From JBBIQV01 sp964555285 (lineage in GTDB: Bacteria; Nitrospirota; Nitrospiria; Nitrospirales; Nitrospiraceae), in contig CAZKRM010000001.1 of the NCBI GenBank assembly GCA_964555285.1, positions 186,001-250,000 on the forward strand: a DNA stretch of 64,000 bases. The letters run 5' to 3'. Position 1 is the stretch's first letter. Each line of letters opens with the position of its first letter. Shown piece by piece: positions 26,680 to 34,792 of this stretch. Made by a program: the position numbers and the translations under genes. Below the pieces are notes generated by a model. That model was given only the letters and a program-made list of their open reading frames with translations. It ran no database searches and was not told where the DNA came from.

Positions 26680-28146
26680 CTACTCCCAGTCCGTGCGGTA
26701 GTTCGGCGCTTCCTTCGTGATGATGACGTCGTGGACATGACTTTCACGGAGTCCGGCCAGGGTCTGGCGGATGAAGGTGGCGTTCTGTTGTAGATCGGGG
26801 ATAGTCTTGCATCCGCAGTAACCCATGCCCGATTTCACGCCGCCGACGAGCTGGTAGACCACCGCCGCCAACGGTCCTTTATAGGGAACGCGTCCCTCGA
26901 TCCCTTCTGGAACCAGCTTGGACTCCGGCCGACCGGCCTGGAAATAACGATCCTTGCCGCCCTTCTCCATCGCGCCCAGCGATCCCATTCCGCGATAGAC
27001 CTTGTAGGTCCGAGCCTGGAAGAGCACCGTTTCGCCGGGTGACTCCTCCGTCCCGGCAAGGAGCCCGCCGAGCATGACGGACGAGGCGCCGGCCGCCAGC
27101 GCCTTCGTCACGTCGCCTGAGAACTTAATGCCGCCATCCGCAATGATCGGGATGCCGCTGCCGCTCAGCGCTTTGGCGCAATCGGAGATGGCGGTCAGCT
27201 GCGGCATGCCCGCCCCAGACACGATGCGTGTGGTGCAAATCGAGCCGGGCCCGACGCCCACTTTCACTGCGTCCACACCGACCTTCACCAAATCCTTCGC
27301 CGCCTCAGCCGTGGCGATATTCCCGGCCACAACTTCAAGTTGCGGATGGAGTTTCTTGATCGTCTTCACGGTGTCCAGCACGCTCTGTGAGTGCCCGTGC
27401 GCGGTGTCCACCACCACGAGGTCCACGCCCGCTTTCACCAGCAATTCCACGCGCTCTTCCGTGTCCGGCCCCACACCGACCGCCGCGCCGGCGCGCAGCC
27501 GGCCGTGCGCATCTTTGCAGGCGTTCGGATACTTGATGCGCTTCTCGATGTCCTTGATGGTGATGAGCCCCTTGAGCTCGAACTGTTTGTTCACCACCGG
27601 CAGCTTTTCGATCCGGTGCTCGTGGAGAATCTCGCGGGCCTTTTCCAGGCTGGTCCCCTCGGGAGCTGTGATCAGCTTCTCCCGCTTCATGACCTGTGAG
27701 ACTTTCAGATCCATCCGCGTCTCGAAGCGCAGGTCGCGATTCGTCAGAATGCCGACCAGCTTGCCGTCCTTGGTGACCGGAATGCCGGAGATGCGGTACT
27801 TCGCCATCAGATTGTAGACATCGCGGATCGTCTGGTCCGGCGAAATCGTGATGGGATCCAGGATCATCCCGCTCTCGGACTTCTTCACCTTGTCCACTTC
27901 CGTCGCTTGATCCGCCGGCGCCAGGACACGGTGCACGATGCCGATGCCGCCTTCACGCGCGACGGCAATGGCCAGCCGCGCTTCCGTCACGGTGTCCATC
28001 GCCGCGCTCACGATCGGGATATTGATCTGGATGTGGCGCGAGACGAAGGTCTTGGTCTCGACATCGTTCGGCAACACCTGCGACTTGGCCGGCACGAGCA
28101 CGACGTCGTCGTAGGTGAGTCCGACCCGCAATTCTTTATCCAACAT
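26680..28146 (-). CDS. guaB: IMP dehydrogenase
   Basis: NAD-dependent oxidation of IMP to XMP, the committed step to GMP. The 488-residue protein has the TIM barrel start LTYDDVVLVPAKSQVLP, a CBS pair (about 95-205), the catalytic loop GPGSICTTRIVSGAGMPQ with its Cys, and the flap region YRGMGSLGAM. Normal length. It is followed by guaA and preceded by the NHL gene stop is not applicable: the NHL gene lies upstream on the same strand with 24 bp between. Confidence 0.97.
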   Translation of the reverse strand: MLDKELRVGLTYDDVVLVPAKSQVLPNDVETKTFVSRHIQINIPIVSAAMDTVTEARLAIAVAREGGIGIVHRVLAPADQATEVDKVKKSESGMILDPITISPDQTIRDVYNLMAKYRISGIPVTKDGKLVGILTNRDLRFETRMDLKVSQVMKREKLITAPEGTSLEKAREILHEHRIEKLPVVNKQFELKGLITIKDIEKRIKYPNACKDAHGRLRAGAAVGVGPDTEERVELLVKAGVDLVVVDTAHGHSQSVLDTVKTIKKLHPQLEVVAGNIATAEAAKDLVKVGVDAVKVGVGPGSICTTRIVSGAGMPQLTAISDCAKALSGSGIPIIADGGIKFSGDVTKALAAGASSVMLGGLLAGTEESPGETVLFQARTYKVYRGMGSLGAMEKGGKDRYFQAGRPESKLVPEGIEGRVPYKGPLAAVVYQLVGGVKSGMGYCGCKTIPDLQQNATFIRQTLAGLRESHVHDVIITKEAPNYRTDWE

Positions 28147-28170
28147 GACTGTCCCGCCTGCACCCGCGCG

Positions 28171-31137
28171 TTACGATTTCGTTGCGCCCTCGGAGTTTTC
28201 CAACTCCGCCGTCAGTTCCGCCTGTTCTTGGAGCCGCTCGCTTCCTTCATCCGCCGGCAGGAATTGCTGCACCCGCGTGTTCCCGCTGTCCACGACAAAG
28301 ACGCTGCCGCGCGCGTCGATGACGATGCCATAGGGGAAGTTGAACTGGCCGTCGCCACCCCCGAACCCGCCCCACTGCGTGATGAAGTTCCCTTCGCGAT
28401 CGAACTTTTCGACCCGGTGATTGCCGGTGTCCGTCACATACACATCGCCAGCAGCATCGAGCGCGATGCCCCACGGCGAACGGAGCTGCCCGGCTTCCTG
28501 AGCCAGAGGGCTGCTGGCGTGTCCGGCTTCCGAACTGCCGCCCCATTTCGCGAGAAGCTGCGGGAGCACATTCGTGCCGGTGTCGAACTTCTGGATGCGG
28601 TGATTGCCCATGTCCACAATATAGACCGTGCCATCCGACTGATCGACCGCCACCCCGCGCGGGAAGTAGAACTGGCCGTCGCCGTTGCCGAAGCTTCCCC
28701 AGGACATGATGAACTCGCCGGTCATGTCGAACTTTTGGACGCGGAAGTTGGCGCTGTCGACCACGTAGATGTAGCCGCGCACGCGATCGACCGCAATGCC
28801 CCACGGCGCGTTGAACTGCCCTTCCCCGTTGCCGCGCGACCCGAACTTCATCAGATAGCCGCCGAGCTTGCCGTCGAACTTCTGCACGCGGTGGTTGTTC
28901 GTATCGACGACGTACACATCCCCTTTGCCGTCGCAGGCGATGCCGGTGGGGTTGTGGAAGTTGGCGTTGGCTGCCCCGAAGTTCCCCCAGAGAATGATGA
29001 AGTTGCCGGTCGGGTCGAACTTCTGAATGCGGTTGTTGCCGTTGTCGACCACAAACAGGCTGCCCTGCTGGTCGATAGCCAGGCCGTACAAGGGCGCCAT
29101 GAATTCGCCGCCGTGGAGCAGCGACGCGCCGCGGCCGGGCTTGCCCCACTTCGACACGCAGAGGTAGCCCGATGTGTTGAGGAGAATGCCGGCGCTCGCT
29201 GGAGTCGAGACGTTGTTGCCGACGTCCTTGAACCACACATAGACCGTCTTCTGGCCGTCGCCGGGCGACAGAATGAACGGGACGGTTGCGCCGAACTTAA
29301 TAGCCGGCTGGACCTCGACCCACCCAGGCGTTCCCGCCATGGGCGTCATCGGATTCTCGGAAATAAAATAGGCGCCGACTCCGCTATCCAAGTCCGTGGC
29401 GGAGATCGTTACCACCACTTCCGGCGAATTGGTCATGAACCCCCAATGGTTGATGACCGCATTGGGAGTCTGTGGAGCCGTGATGTCGATCAGAACCGGC
29501 GTCGCGGTCACCTCGTCCGACAGGGCGCTCTCCGTCCCCTCGTCGTAGACCGCGCTGAGGGCGTAGAAATACGCGATGTCGTTCGTGAGGCCCGCATGCG
29601 TGAAGGGACTCGTCACGCCTTCGATCTTGGTTGCGGATTGCATCGTGACGCCGGTTTGCGTCTGGAAGTAGAGATTGTAGGAGACCGCCCCTGGGACATC
29701 CAGCCAGCTCAGAACGGTTTCGGTGTCGCCCGCCTTCACGGCGAGGCTCCGCGGCGACGGGTGCTCGGTCGCGACCTTCGGCTGCTGCGTCTCCTGCCCG
29801 CGCGTCAGCTCCTCCTCTGTCGGCACATACTTGAGGACACGGCTGTTGCCGGTATCGACGACGTACACGCAGCCTTCCTTGTCCACGGTAATGCCGGAGG
29901 GAAAATTCAACTGCCCTTCCGTTTTCCCGCGATTGCCCCAGGCGCATTGGAACGTGCCGTTCCCGTCGAATTTCTGAATGCGGTGGTTGCCCTGGTCCAC
30001 CACATACACGTTGCCGAGCGCGTCGCAGGCCACCCCCCAAGGGGCTTTAAATTGCCCGGGGCCGCTGCCTTCCCGTCCCCACTTCGTGAGGTAACTCCCA
30101 CGCGCGTCGAACTTTTGAATGCGGTTGTTCCCCTCGTCGGCCACGAAGATGTTCCCGACGAAGTCCACGGCGATCCCGCGGGGAAAGAAGAACGCGCCGT
30201 CGAAGCTCCCATCGCGCCCCCACTTCAGCAACGGCGTCCCGTCGCTCTTGAACTTCTGGATACGGGCGTTGCTGGTATCCGACACGTAGATGTTGCCTTC
30301 TTGATCGGTCGTGATTCCCCAGGGCACGTCGAACTTGCCCATATCGGCGCCGCGCCAGGCGAAGCCGAACTTCCCCCAGCTCTTGACGGGCATACCGTCG
30401 ATATCCAGCTTTTGCACCCGGTTGTTGCCGCTGTCCGCCACAAAGACCTGCCCATCCGGACTGACGGCCAGTCCGCGCGGGTAGTAGTACTCCCCTTCTT
30501 GGGAGCTCGGCTCTCCGGCCCATCGCGCCAGGAACTTTCCGTCCTTCTCGAATTTCTGGATGGAGTGATTGTCGGTGTCCGCGACGTAGATCCGGCCGTC
30601 CTTGTCGAGCGCAATGCCCGTCGGCGAACTGAACTCTCCGTCGTCAGTCCCTTCCTGACCGATCGCTTGCGCGAGCAGGTAGGGCGAGGGGATCGCCATG
30701 ACCTCGTCCGATTCGTGGCTCTCGCCCTTCGGCGTGACCACCGTCACCACATAGTGGTAGCAGGTGCCGTTGGCAAGATCGTCGTGAATATAGGGAGCGG
30801 AGGGTCCTTCGATGCAGGTGCCCTTGTCTTTCTTCACGCCGATGACGGCCTTGAAATCCTCAGCACTGGCGATCGGACGGGTGAGCTCGGAAAACTTGAT
30901 CTGGACGCCCTTCGTGGTCATGAAATAGATGTTGTAATACATGGCATCGGGCACGTGGTCCCAGGTGAGGGTGATACGGCCGTTGCCCGGCTTGGCCTTA
31001 ACCCCGGTCGGCGGAGGAGGAAGATCCTCCTGTTCGGCCACGGAATCCCCGGCCCCCCACTCCTCCTGGCTTCCCTCGACCCTCAACGCCCATCGATCGA
31101 ATCGGAATAGCTCATCCAGCAGCCACGCTTTCATCAT
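28171..31137 (-). CDS. giant protein with two NHL propellers and Fn3 domains
   Basis: The 988-residue protein has, in order, an N-terminal segment of 45 residues without signal peptide, a fibronectin type III-like domain (PPTGVKAKPGNGRITLTWDH), six NHL repeats (about 160-475; unit GIAxDxxGxIYVADxxNxRI), a second Fn3 domain (about 485-590), an Ig-like bacterial domain (about 595-690), and six further NHL repeats (about 715-975). Two six-bladed propellers connected by beta-sandwiches suggest a large binding scaffold. Family members are usually secreted; here no export signal is seen. It lies 24 bp upstream of guaB on the same strand. Function unknown. Confidence 0.85.
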   Translation of the reverse strand: MMKAWLLDELFRFDRWALRVEGSQEEWGAGDSVAEQEDLPPPPTGVKAKPGNGRITLTWDHVPDAMYYNIYFMTTKGVQIKFSELTRPIASAEDFKAVIGVKKDKGTCIEGPSAPYIHDDLANGTCYHYVVTVVTPKGESHESDEVMAIPSPYLLAQAIGQEGTDDGEFSSPTGIALDKDGRIYVADTDNHSIQKFEKDGKFLARWAGEPSSQEGEYYYPRGLAVSPDGQVFVADSGNNRVQKLDIDGMPVKSWGKFGFAWRGADMGKFDVPWGITTDQEGNIYVSDTSNARIQKFKSDGTPLLKWGRDGSFDGAFFFPRGIAVDFVGNIFVADEGNNRIQKFDARGSYLTKWGREGSGPGQFKAPWGVACDALGNVYVVDQGNHRIQKFDGNGTFQCAWGNRGKTEGQLNFPSGITVDKEGCVYVVDTGNSRVLKYVPTEEELTRGQETQQPKVATEHPSPRSLAVKAGDTETVLSWLDVPGAVSYNLYFQTQTGVTMQSATKIEGVTSPFTHAGLTNDIAYFYALSAVYDEGTESALSDEVTATPVLIDITAPQTPNAVINHWGFMTNSPEVVVTISATDLDSGVGAYFISENPMTPMAGTPGWVEVQPAIKFGATVPFILSPGDGQKTVYVWFKDVGNNVSTPASAGILLNTSGYLCVSKWGKPGRGASLLHGGEFMAPLYGLAIDQQGSLFVVDNGNNRIQKFDPTGNFIILWGNFGAANANFHNPTGIACDGKGDVYVVDTNNHRVQKFDGKLGGYLMKFGSRGNGEGQFNAPWGIAVDRVRGYIYVVDSANFRVQKFDMTGEFIMSWGSFGNGDGQFYFPRGVAVDQSDGTVYIVDMGNHRIQKFDTGTNVLPQLLAKWGGSSEAGHASSPLAQEAGQLRSPWGIALDAAGDVYVTDTGNHRVEKFDREGNFITQWGGFGGGDGQFNFPYGIVIDARGSVFVVDSGNTRVQQFLPADEGSERLQEQAELTAELENSEGATKS

Positions 31138-31234
31138 GGTGTTGCCTCGTCATCCTTAGATCGGTTACAGGGTAGAACTGCGCGTCTTTCAAGTAGTTAG
31201 ACTAGGCAGTCTAACAAAGCGAAAAGAAGGGAGT

Positions 31235-31334
31235 CAACGGGTGGCCTGGCGCCCTTCTTGGTCACGCAACCCGCACCCTCGGAAGGGTGCTCGTTGGACG
31301 TGCCCAGTAAAAGGGCTAACCAGGCCACCCGTTG
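31235..31334 (+). repeat. core-hairpin element, inverted copy I1
   Basis: Arms 31235-31256 and 31311-31334 pair over 15 bp (CAACGGGTGGCCTGG) and, after a small bulge, 6 bp more. The core on the minus strand reads ACTGGGCACGTCCAACGAGC and CACCCTTCCGAGGGTG, matching the family core in reverse orientation compared with the other copies. It lies upstream of the NHL gene start. Confidence 0.7.
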
Positions 31335-31350
31335 TAGACGAGTGAGAAAA

Positions 31351-31394
31351 GCAGAGGCCGCACCTCGGAAGGTGCTCCCTCGACGTGCGCGATC
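31351..31394 (+). repeat. core-hairpin fragment I2, inverted
   Basis: The minus strand reads GCGCACGTCGAGGGAGCACC, then TTCCGAGGTGC and GGCCTCTGC, the family core with the mid-helix GAGG/CCTC preserved. Paired outer arms are not recognisable, so it looks like a decayed copy next to I1. Confidence 0.55.
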
Positions 31395-31446
31395 AAGAGC
31401 GGTGCGGATGCCCGTTTGGAGAGGAGCGCGAAGAAAAAGGGAACCC

Positions 31447-31495
31447 GATGTGCTCCTTGGACGCACGCAGTGAAAGGACAGATCAGGCCACCCGT
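31447..31495 (+). repeat. core-hairpin fragment I3, inverted
   Basis: The minus strand reads CACTGCGTGCGTCCAAGGAG at the core, and the flank CAGGCCACCCGT is the same right arm as in I1. Only half of the element is recognisable. It could pair with the I1 left arm across I2. Confidence 0.5.
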
Positions 31496-31569
31496 CAGAG
31501 GAATGTAAGGGAAGAAGAGCTTCAGGGGTTTGGAAAAGGCTCGCGTCCCTTTGTACGACCTCCGCCTGG

Positions 31570-31664
31570 TTCGGCCTCCTCGACTTCAAAGTGCTGGTAC
31601 TGGGAAAACCCGGCGGCGCCCCGAAGGCCGGCTTTACCGGGAACAAAGGCTATCGGTGGTATTC
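31570..31664 (+). repeat. dispersed 95-bp repeat, copy 1
   Basis: In one frame this reads FGLLDFKVLVLGKPGGAPKA then GFTGNKGYRWYS. The first half recurs at 33405 and the second half at 32490, each about 80% identical. All copies lie just 3' of small accessory genes on the minus strand. It may be a coding remnant or a cassette-boundary repeat. Confidence 0.55.
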
Positions 31665-31683
31665 ACGAACGTAGCAGAAGCCG

Positions 31684-32217
31684 TTATCCACGAAGGCCAA
31701 GTTTAATTTTCCATCCTTCGACATAGCCCCAATCCACGTGGAGTTCGTCCTGGCGCGCCCGGATCTTTTCAAGATCAGCTTGATCCTGAAGGCGGCCTGC
31801 CAGGGTTTTGAGCACGATCAGATCCTCCAACGTCAGAATCGGCACCTGCAATGCGTCGAACACCACCATTCGCCTGCGTGCGAGCGCCGCTCGTAGAAAG
31901 ACCGAGTCCGCCAAGAGGAGATCGACCACCACTTCTTGCTCGCCGCGAATTCCCACGCTCCGCCAAATCGAGACCCCGCGAAACACCATCGGAGCAGGAT
32001 GGACCACGGTTGAGTCGAACAAGGGAGCCAATAGGAGGTGGATGCCTTCGCGGGAGGGCTGCTCCACAAGCATGAGCAGGTCAATGTCCGTCGTCGCCCG
32101 TGGCTCGACAAGCGCGCTGTAGGCCCAGCCTCCGGCTAGCGCATAATTGAGGCCACACCGATTGAACTCAGCAATGAGGGTGGAGAGCGCCTGAACTAGG
32201 AAGGACTCTGCTGCCAT
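31684..32217 (-). CDS. nucleotidyltransferase, MNT/AbiEii-like
   Basis: The 177-residue protein shows the minimal nucleotidyltransferase signature LAGGWAYSALVEPRATTDID (GG, then R-x-T-x-D-I-D) and a third acidic strand EVVVDLLLAD. Such proteins in a pair with a small partner form toxin-antitoxin or abortive-infection systems of the MNT/HEPN or AbiE type. It overlaps the end of the small gene 32196-32393 by 22 bp on the same strand, which supports a two-gene module. Target unknown. Confidence 0.75.
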   Translation of the reverse strand: MAAESFLVQALSTLIAEFNRCGLNYALAGGWAYSALVEPRATTDIDLLMLVEQPSREGIHLLLAPLFDSTVVHPAPMVFRGVSIWRSVGIRGEQEVVVDLLLADSVFLRAALARRRMVVFDALQVPILTLEDLIVLKTLAGRLQDQADLEKIRARQDELHVDWGYVEGWKIKLGLRG

Positions 32218-32393
32218 GCCCGCTCTTTCGCGCGTCGAATGTCACGCATCACCTGTGCACAGACATCGCCGTAAGGCCGACTTTGTCGCAGGACCGACTG
32301 GCGCAGCGCCAACCCCAGTTCGGTCAGCTCGATCGCGCGGCGCAAGTTCTCGGCAATCCGCGCGTCTTCGATGTCGTCATCTGGTCGTCGCAT
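32196..32393 (-). CDS. small helical partner of the nucleotidyltransferase
   Basis: A 65-residue, highly charged helical protein (DIEDARIAENLRRAIELTEL, then YGDVCAQVMRDIRRAKERAW). I do not recognise a family. Its position first in a two-gene unit with a 22-bp overlap into the nucleotidyltransferase suggests the antitoxin or regulator of that protein. Confidence 0.6.
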   Translation of the reverse strand: MRRPDDDIEDARIAENLRRAIELTELGLALRQSVLRQSRPYGDVCAQVMRDIRRAKERAWQQSPS

Positions 32394-32489
32394 GGGTAGA
32401 AGGCCACAGCAGTAGAAGTCTGAGACAAAGTGTACAAGACTCCATAAGCCGGAGCAACCTGGGTCCGGTTTCCTGCCATGGTGAATAAT

Positions 32490-32551
32490 CCGGGGGCACC
32501 CCGAACGCCGACTTCACCGAGAACAAGGGCTATGGGCTATCGGTGGTATTC
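32490..32551 (+). repeat. dispersed repeat, copy 2 (second half)
   Basis: Matches the second half of the copy at 31570-31664, including the shared CTATCGGTGGTATTC end, with an 8-bp internal insertion that breaks the reading frame. Confidence 0.5.
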
Positions 32552-32648
32552 GCAGAAGTAGCCGTCAGCGTTCAGCATTGAGCCATCAACGAATGAGCTT
32601 GATCGGACGCAGAGCGCTGATTGCTGAGAGCTGATTGCTTCATTGCCG

Positions 32649-32690
32649 CAGCTGGTCGATGCGCGCAATTGGGAACCAACCAGGCCACCC
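32649..32690 (+). repeat. truncated inverted core-hairpin copy I4
   Basis: GGTCGATGCGCGCAATT is the reverse complement of the family core start, and the flank AACCAGGCCACCC is identical to the right arm of I1 at 31318-31330. The rest of the element is missing. Confidence 0.5.
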
Positions 32691-32736
32691 TCGGCTAAGT
32701 GGGAGGAAGAAGCGTCCTCGGTTCAGGCAGCTCTCA

Positions 32737-33021
32737 TCATGCCGCAAACTCGACCCGAACAGTGCGCCCCAGCCGTGCTTCAAGGGTGATCAGCATTTCC
32801 AAGCTGAACTTGTCCCATTTGCCACACACGAGGTCGGACACGCGGGATTGCGCGATGCCCAAGCGCTTGGCCGCTTCCGCCTGAGTGAGCTTCTGCTTCT
32901 CGATGCAGAGGCGAAGATCGCTCATGAGGTTCGAGCGCATTTGGAGCACGGCGGCCTCGGCCGGATCAAAGCCGAGATCCACAAAGACATTGCCGCTCGA
33001 CTTCGTCGTTTTCTTCTTCAT
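32737..33021 (-). CDS. HigA-type XRE antitoxin
   Basis: A 94-residue protein with a helix-turn-helix (KLTQAEAAKRLGIAQSRVSD) of the XRE class preceded by a short N-terminal arm; the C-terminus LEARLGRTVRVEF is typical of HTH antitoxins paired with Gp49/HigB toxins. It follows the toxin gene with a 4-bp overlap (ATGA), the toxin-first order of higBA. It should neutralise the toxin and repress the operon. Confidence 0.88.
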   Translation of the reverse strand: MKKKTTKSSGNVFVDLGFDPAEAAVLQMRSNLMSDLRLCIEKQKLTQAEAAKRLGIAQSRVSDLVCGKWDKFSLEMLITLEARLGRTVRVEFAA

Positions 33022-33338
33022 GACCGGTCTCCAATCTGGCGGTATCGTTTACGCGCCAACTCGATGTCTTCTTTTCTAGTCTTTTGCGTTTTCTTCTGAA
33101 ACGCATGCAGCACGTAGACAGCCTCGGCGAGCTTGGCCACGTACAGCACACGCCATTCCCCCAGAACGTGGATGCGAATCTCCCTAACCCCGGCACCCAC
33201 TTCAGTCATGGGCTTCCAGTCCGAAGGGTCCAGCCCTCGCTGAACAAAGCCCAACTCGAAACCAGCCGCGCGCCGAGCTTCTGCAGGAAACTCTCGAAGG
33301 TCACCCAGGCTGGAGCCGACAAACTCCAGAGACTTCAT
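33018..33338 (-). CDS. HigB/Gp49-family mRNA interferase toxin
   Basis: A 106-residue RelE-superfamily protein of the phage Gp49-like (DUF891) group: FPAEARRAAGFELGFVQRG, EIRIHVLGEWRVLYVAKLAE and VLHAFQKKTQKTRKEDIELA are the family landmarks. Members cut mRNA at the ribosome. First gene of a two-gene unit overlapping the HTH antitoxin by 4 bp. Confidence 0.88.
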   Translation of the reverse strand: MKSLEFVGSSLGDLREFPAEARRAAGFELGFVQRGLDPSDWKPMTEVGAGVREIRIHVLGEWRVLYVAKLAEAVYVLHAFQKKTQKTRKEDIELARKRYRQIGDRS

Positions 33339-33404
33339 GGCGGCAATTATATAAGTTTCTTGATAAGAAGATCAATGAGGTTGGCGAGGCGTACTTCCAT
33401 ATGA

Positions 33405-33463
33405 TTCGGCCTCTTCGACTTCAACGTCTTGTTACTGGGAAATCCGAGCGGAGCTTCGAAAGC
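33405..33463 (+). repeat. dispersed repeat, copy 3 (first half)
   Basis: In frame it reads FGLFDFNVLLLGNPSGASKA, about 80% identical at DNA level to the first half of the copy at 31570. It lies between the higB start and the stop of the ATP-grasp gene. Confidence 0.5.
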
Positions 33464-33604
33464 ACGAGGGAAGCAAGGCGACCGGCAGAACTGCATCACC
33501 GCCGGTTCGAGGAAGGCCCAATTGGGCTGGCCAGATGCAAAGTCAAGCAACGACCCCATCTCTTTGTTCGCATGCCTACCCCTCATTCATGTTGCCGTCT
33601 ATTG

Positions 33605-34792
33605 CTAACACCACAGCCTTTGAATTCCTCTCCCAACAAGGTGAAGTGTAGCCACGAGGAAAGGTTGAGGATCTTTCCACTCCCACCAAGCATAAGACCG
33701 CGCTCTGGCCATCGACCCGAGCCACTGCAACAGGCTGATCGGACTTTTTTGTGGCGTCCGAACCACCCGACCTAATTCCCCTTTGAAATTGATCCAATAA
33801 ACCTCATCCTGCTGCTCCCTTTTGAGTGTCAAGAAATCGGCTTGCTCGGTGAGATCAAGATAGCCCAGGTAAGGTAGATTGATCCCTGCATCCGCAAAAA
33901 GCATACTGTACCAAGGCAGTCTCGGATTCATTTCGATGAAGTAGTAGCAACCATCTTTAGGCTGATACTTGAATTCGAGTGAGGCAAATCCTTGGTGGCC
34001 CAACAAACGCAGCAGCTTCAAAGCCTCGAACACCACAACGTGATTCCATTCACTGCGACCAAAGCACATGCTCCCGTAACCAGGCGGATTCTGCCGAATC
34101 TTCCTTACGCAGGACACGGCTCCAACTTCCCCTGACTGCCGGATTAGCGCAGTACATTGGAAAATGTTTTCATCTCCTCCCTCGATGATCTTCTGCCAGA
34201 TGGTTGCTCCCTTCAGCCCCGGGTTGTTCTTGTAGAAGTCCACGAGATCCTTCGGCGAATAGACCACGAAATTCTTCATTCCAGGAGGAAAGGGGATACC
34301 GAAACTCCGCACAGGCTTGACGACGCAAGGATATGGGAAATCGCGCGCGCTCCTTGCGAGATCTTCATCCGGCTGGGTGATGTGGGTCAGTGGCGTCAAT
34401 ACGCCTGCCTGTTGACAGATCCGGCTCAGTTCGGATTTGTCGATAATTCTGGAGAGGTAGTTTGGCCATACCCAATGGAACAGGAAATGGTCCGATAGCA
34501 TTTCCCTTTGCTTCGCGAGTAGCAAGGCGTGATAATCGCTGGTCGCAAAGAGCACCGGCTTGCTTTCCAAATGCAGACGCCAGTTGATAAGAATCTCGCA
34601 GATCTGTTTTTCCCCTTGGATGGAAGGGTCCAAGTAGTAGTTCTTACAATACCTTGAGAACCTGCCAAAATCATCCAGTTCGCTGTGAATGCCTACGATC
34701 GGAACCCCCTCGCGAGCCAGGCTTCGCACGATGGCATAGCCATTCACGCCCAAGCCAAGTACGAAGGCTATCTGCTTTGGGGCCTTTATCAC
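33605..34792 (-). CDS. ATP-grasp ligase
   Basis: The 395-residue protein starts with a Rossmann-like segment (AFVLGLGVNGYAIVRSLARE) and has an ATP-grasp domain: CVVKPVRSFG, the acidic hinge ENIFQ, and the metal site YYFIEMNPRLPWYS. It resembles carboxylate-amine ligases of the D-aspartate ligase or carbamoyl-phosphate-synthase-like type found in cell-surface polymer or natural-product clusters; the substrates cannot be told. It overlaps the methyltransferase gene upstream by 4 bp. Local GC is lower than in the flanks, which suggests acquisition by transfer. Confidence 0.8.
   Translation of the reverse strand: MIKAPKQIAFVLGLGVNGYAIVRSLAREGVPIVGIHSELDDFGRFSRYCKNYYLDPSIQGEKQICEILINWRLHLESKPVLFATSDYHALLLAKQREMLSDHFLFHWVWPNYLSRIIDKSELSRICQQAGVLTPLTHITQPDEDLARSARDFPYPCVVKPVRSFGIPFPPGMKNFVVYSPKDLVDFYKNNPGLKGATIWQKIIEGGDENIFQCTALIRQSGEVGAVSCVRKIRQNPPGYGSMCFGRSEWNHVVVFEALKLLRLLGHQGFASLEFKYQPKDGCYYFIEMNPRLPWYSMLFADAGINLPYLGYLDLTEQADFLTLKREQQDEVYWINFKGELGRVVRTPQKSPISLLQWLGSMARARSYAWWEWKDPQPFLVATLHLVGRGIQRLWC

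Larger units (their letters stand above)
32394..32736. other. intergenic stretch made of repeat fragments
   Basis: 343 bp without a gene. It contains copy 2 of the dispersed repeat (32490-32551), short words such as GCTGATTGCTGAGAGCTGATTG (around 32617), and a truncated inverted core-hairpin copy (32649-32690). Confidence 0.5.

Noticed and set aside
27907..31110. A 1067-codon plus-strand open frame opposite guaB and the NHL gene
   Set aside because: It is the antisense shadow of two well-supported genes in high-GC DNA; its translation is rich in His/Arg/Asp with no domain, and no ribosome binding site was seen.
31197..31646. A 149-codon minus-strand frame sharing a peptide with another frame at 33347-33586
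   Set aside because: The shared peptide is only the translation of the 95-bp dispersed repeat, and the rest runs through core-hairpin fragments; treated as repeats, not a gene.
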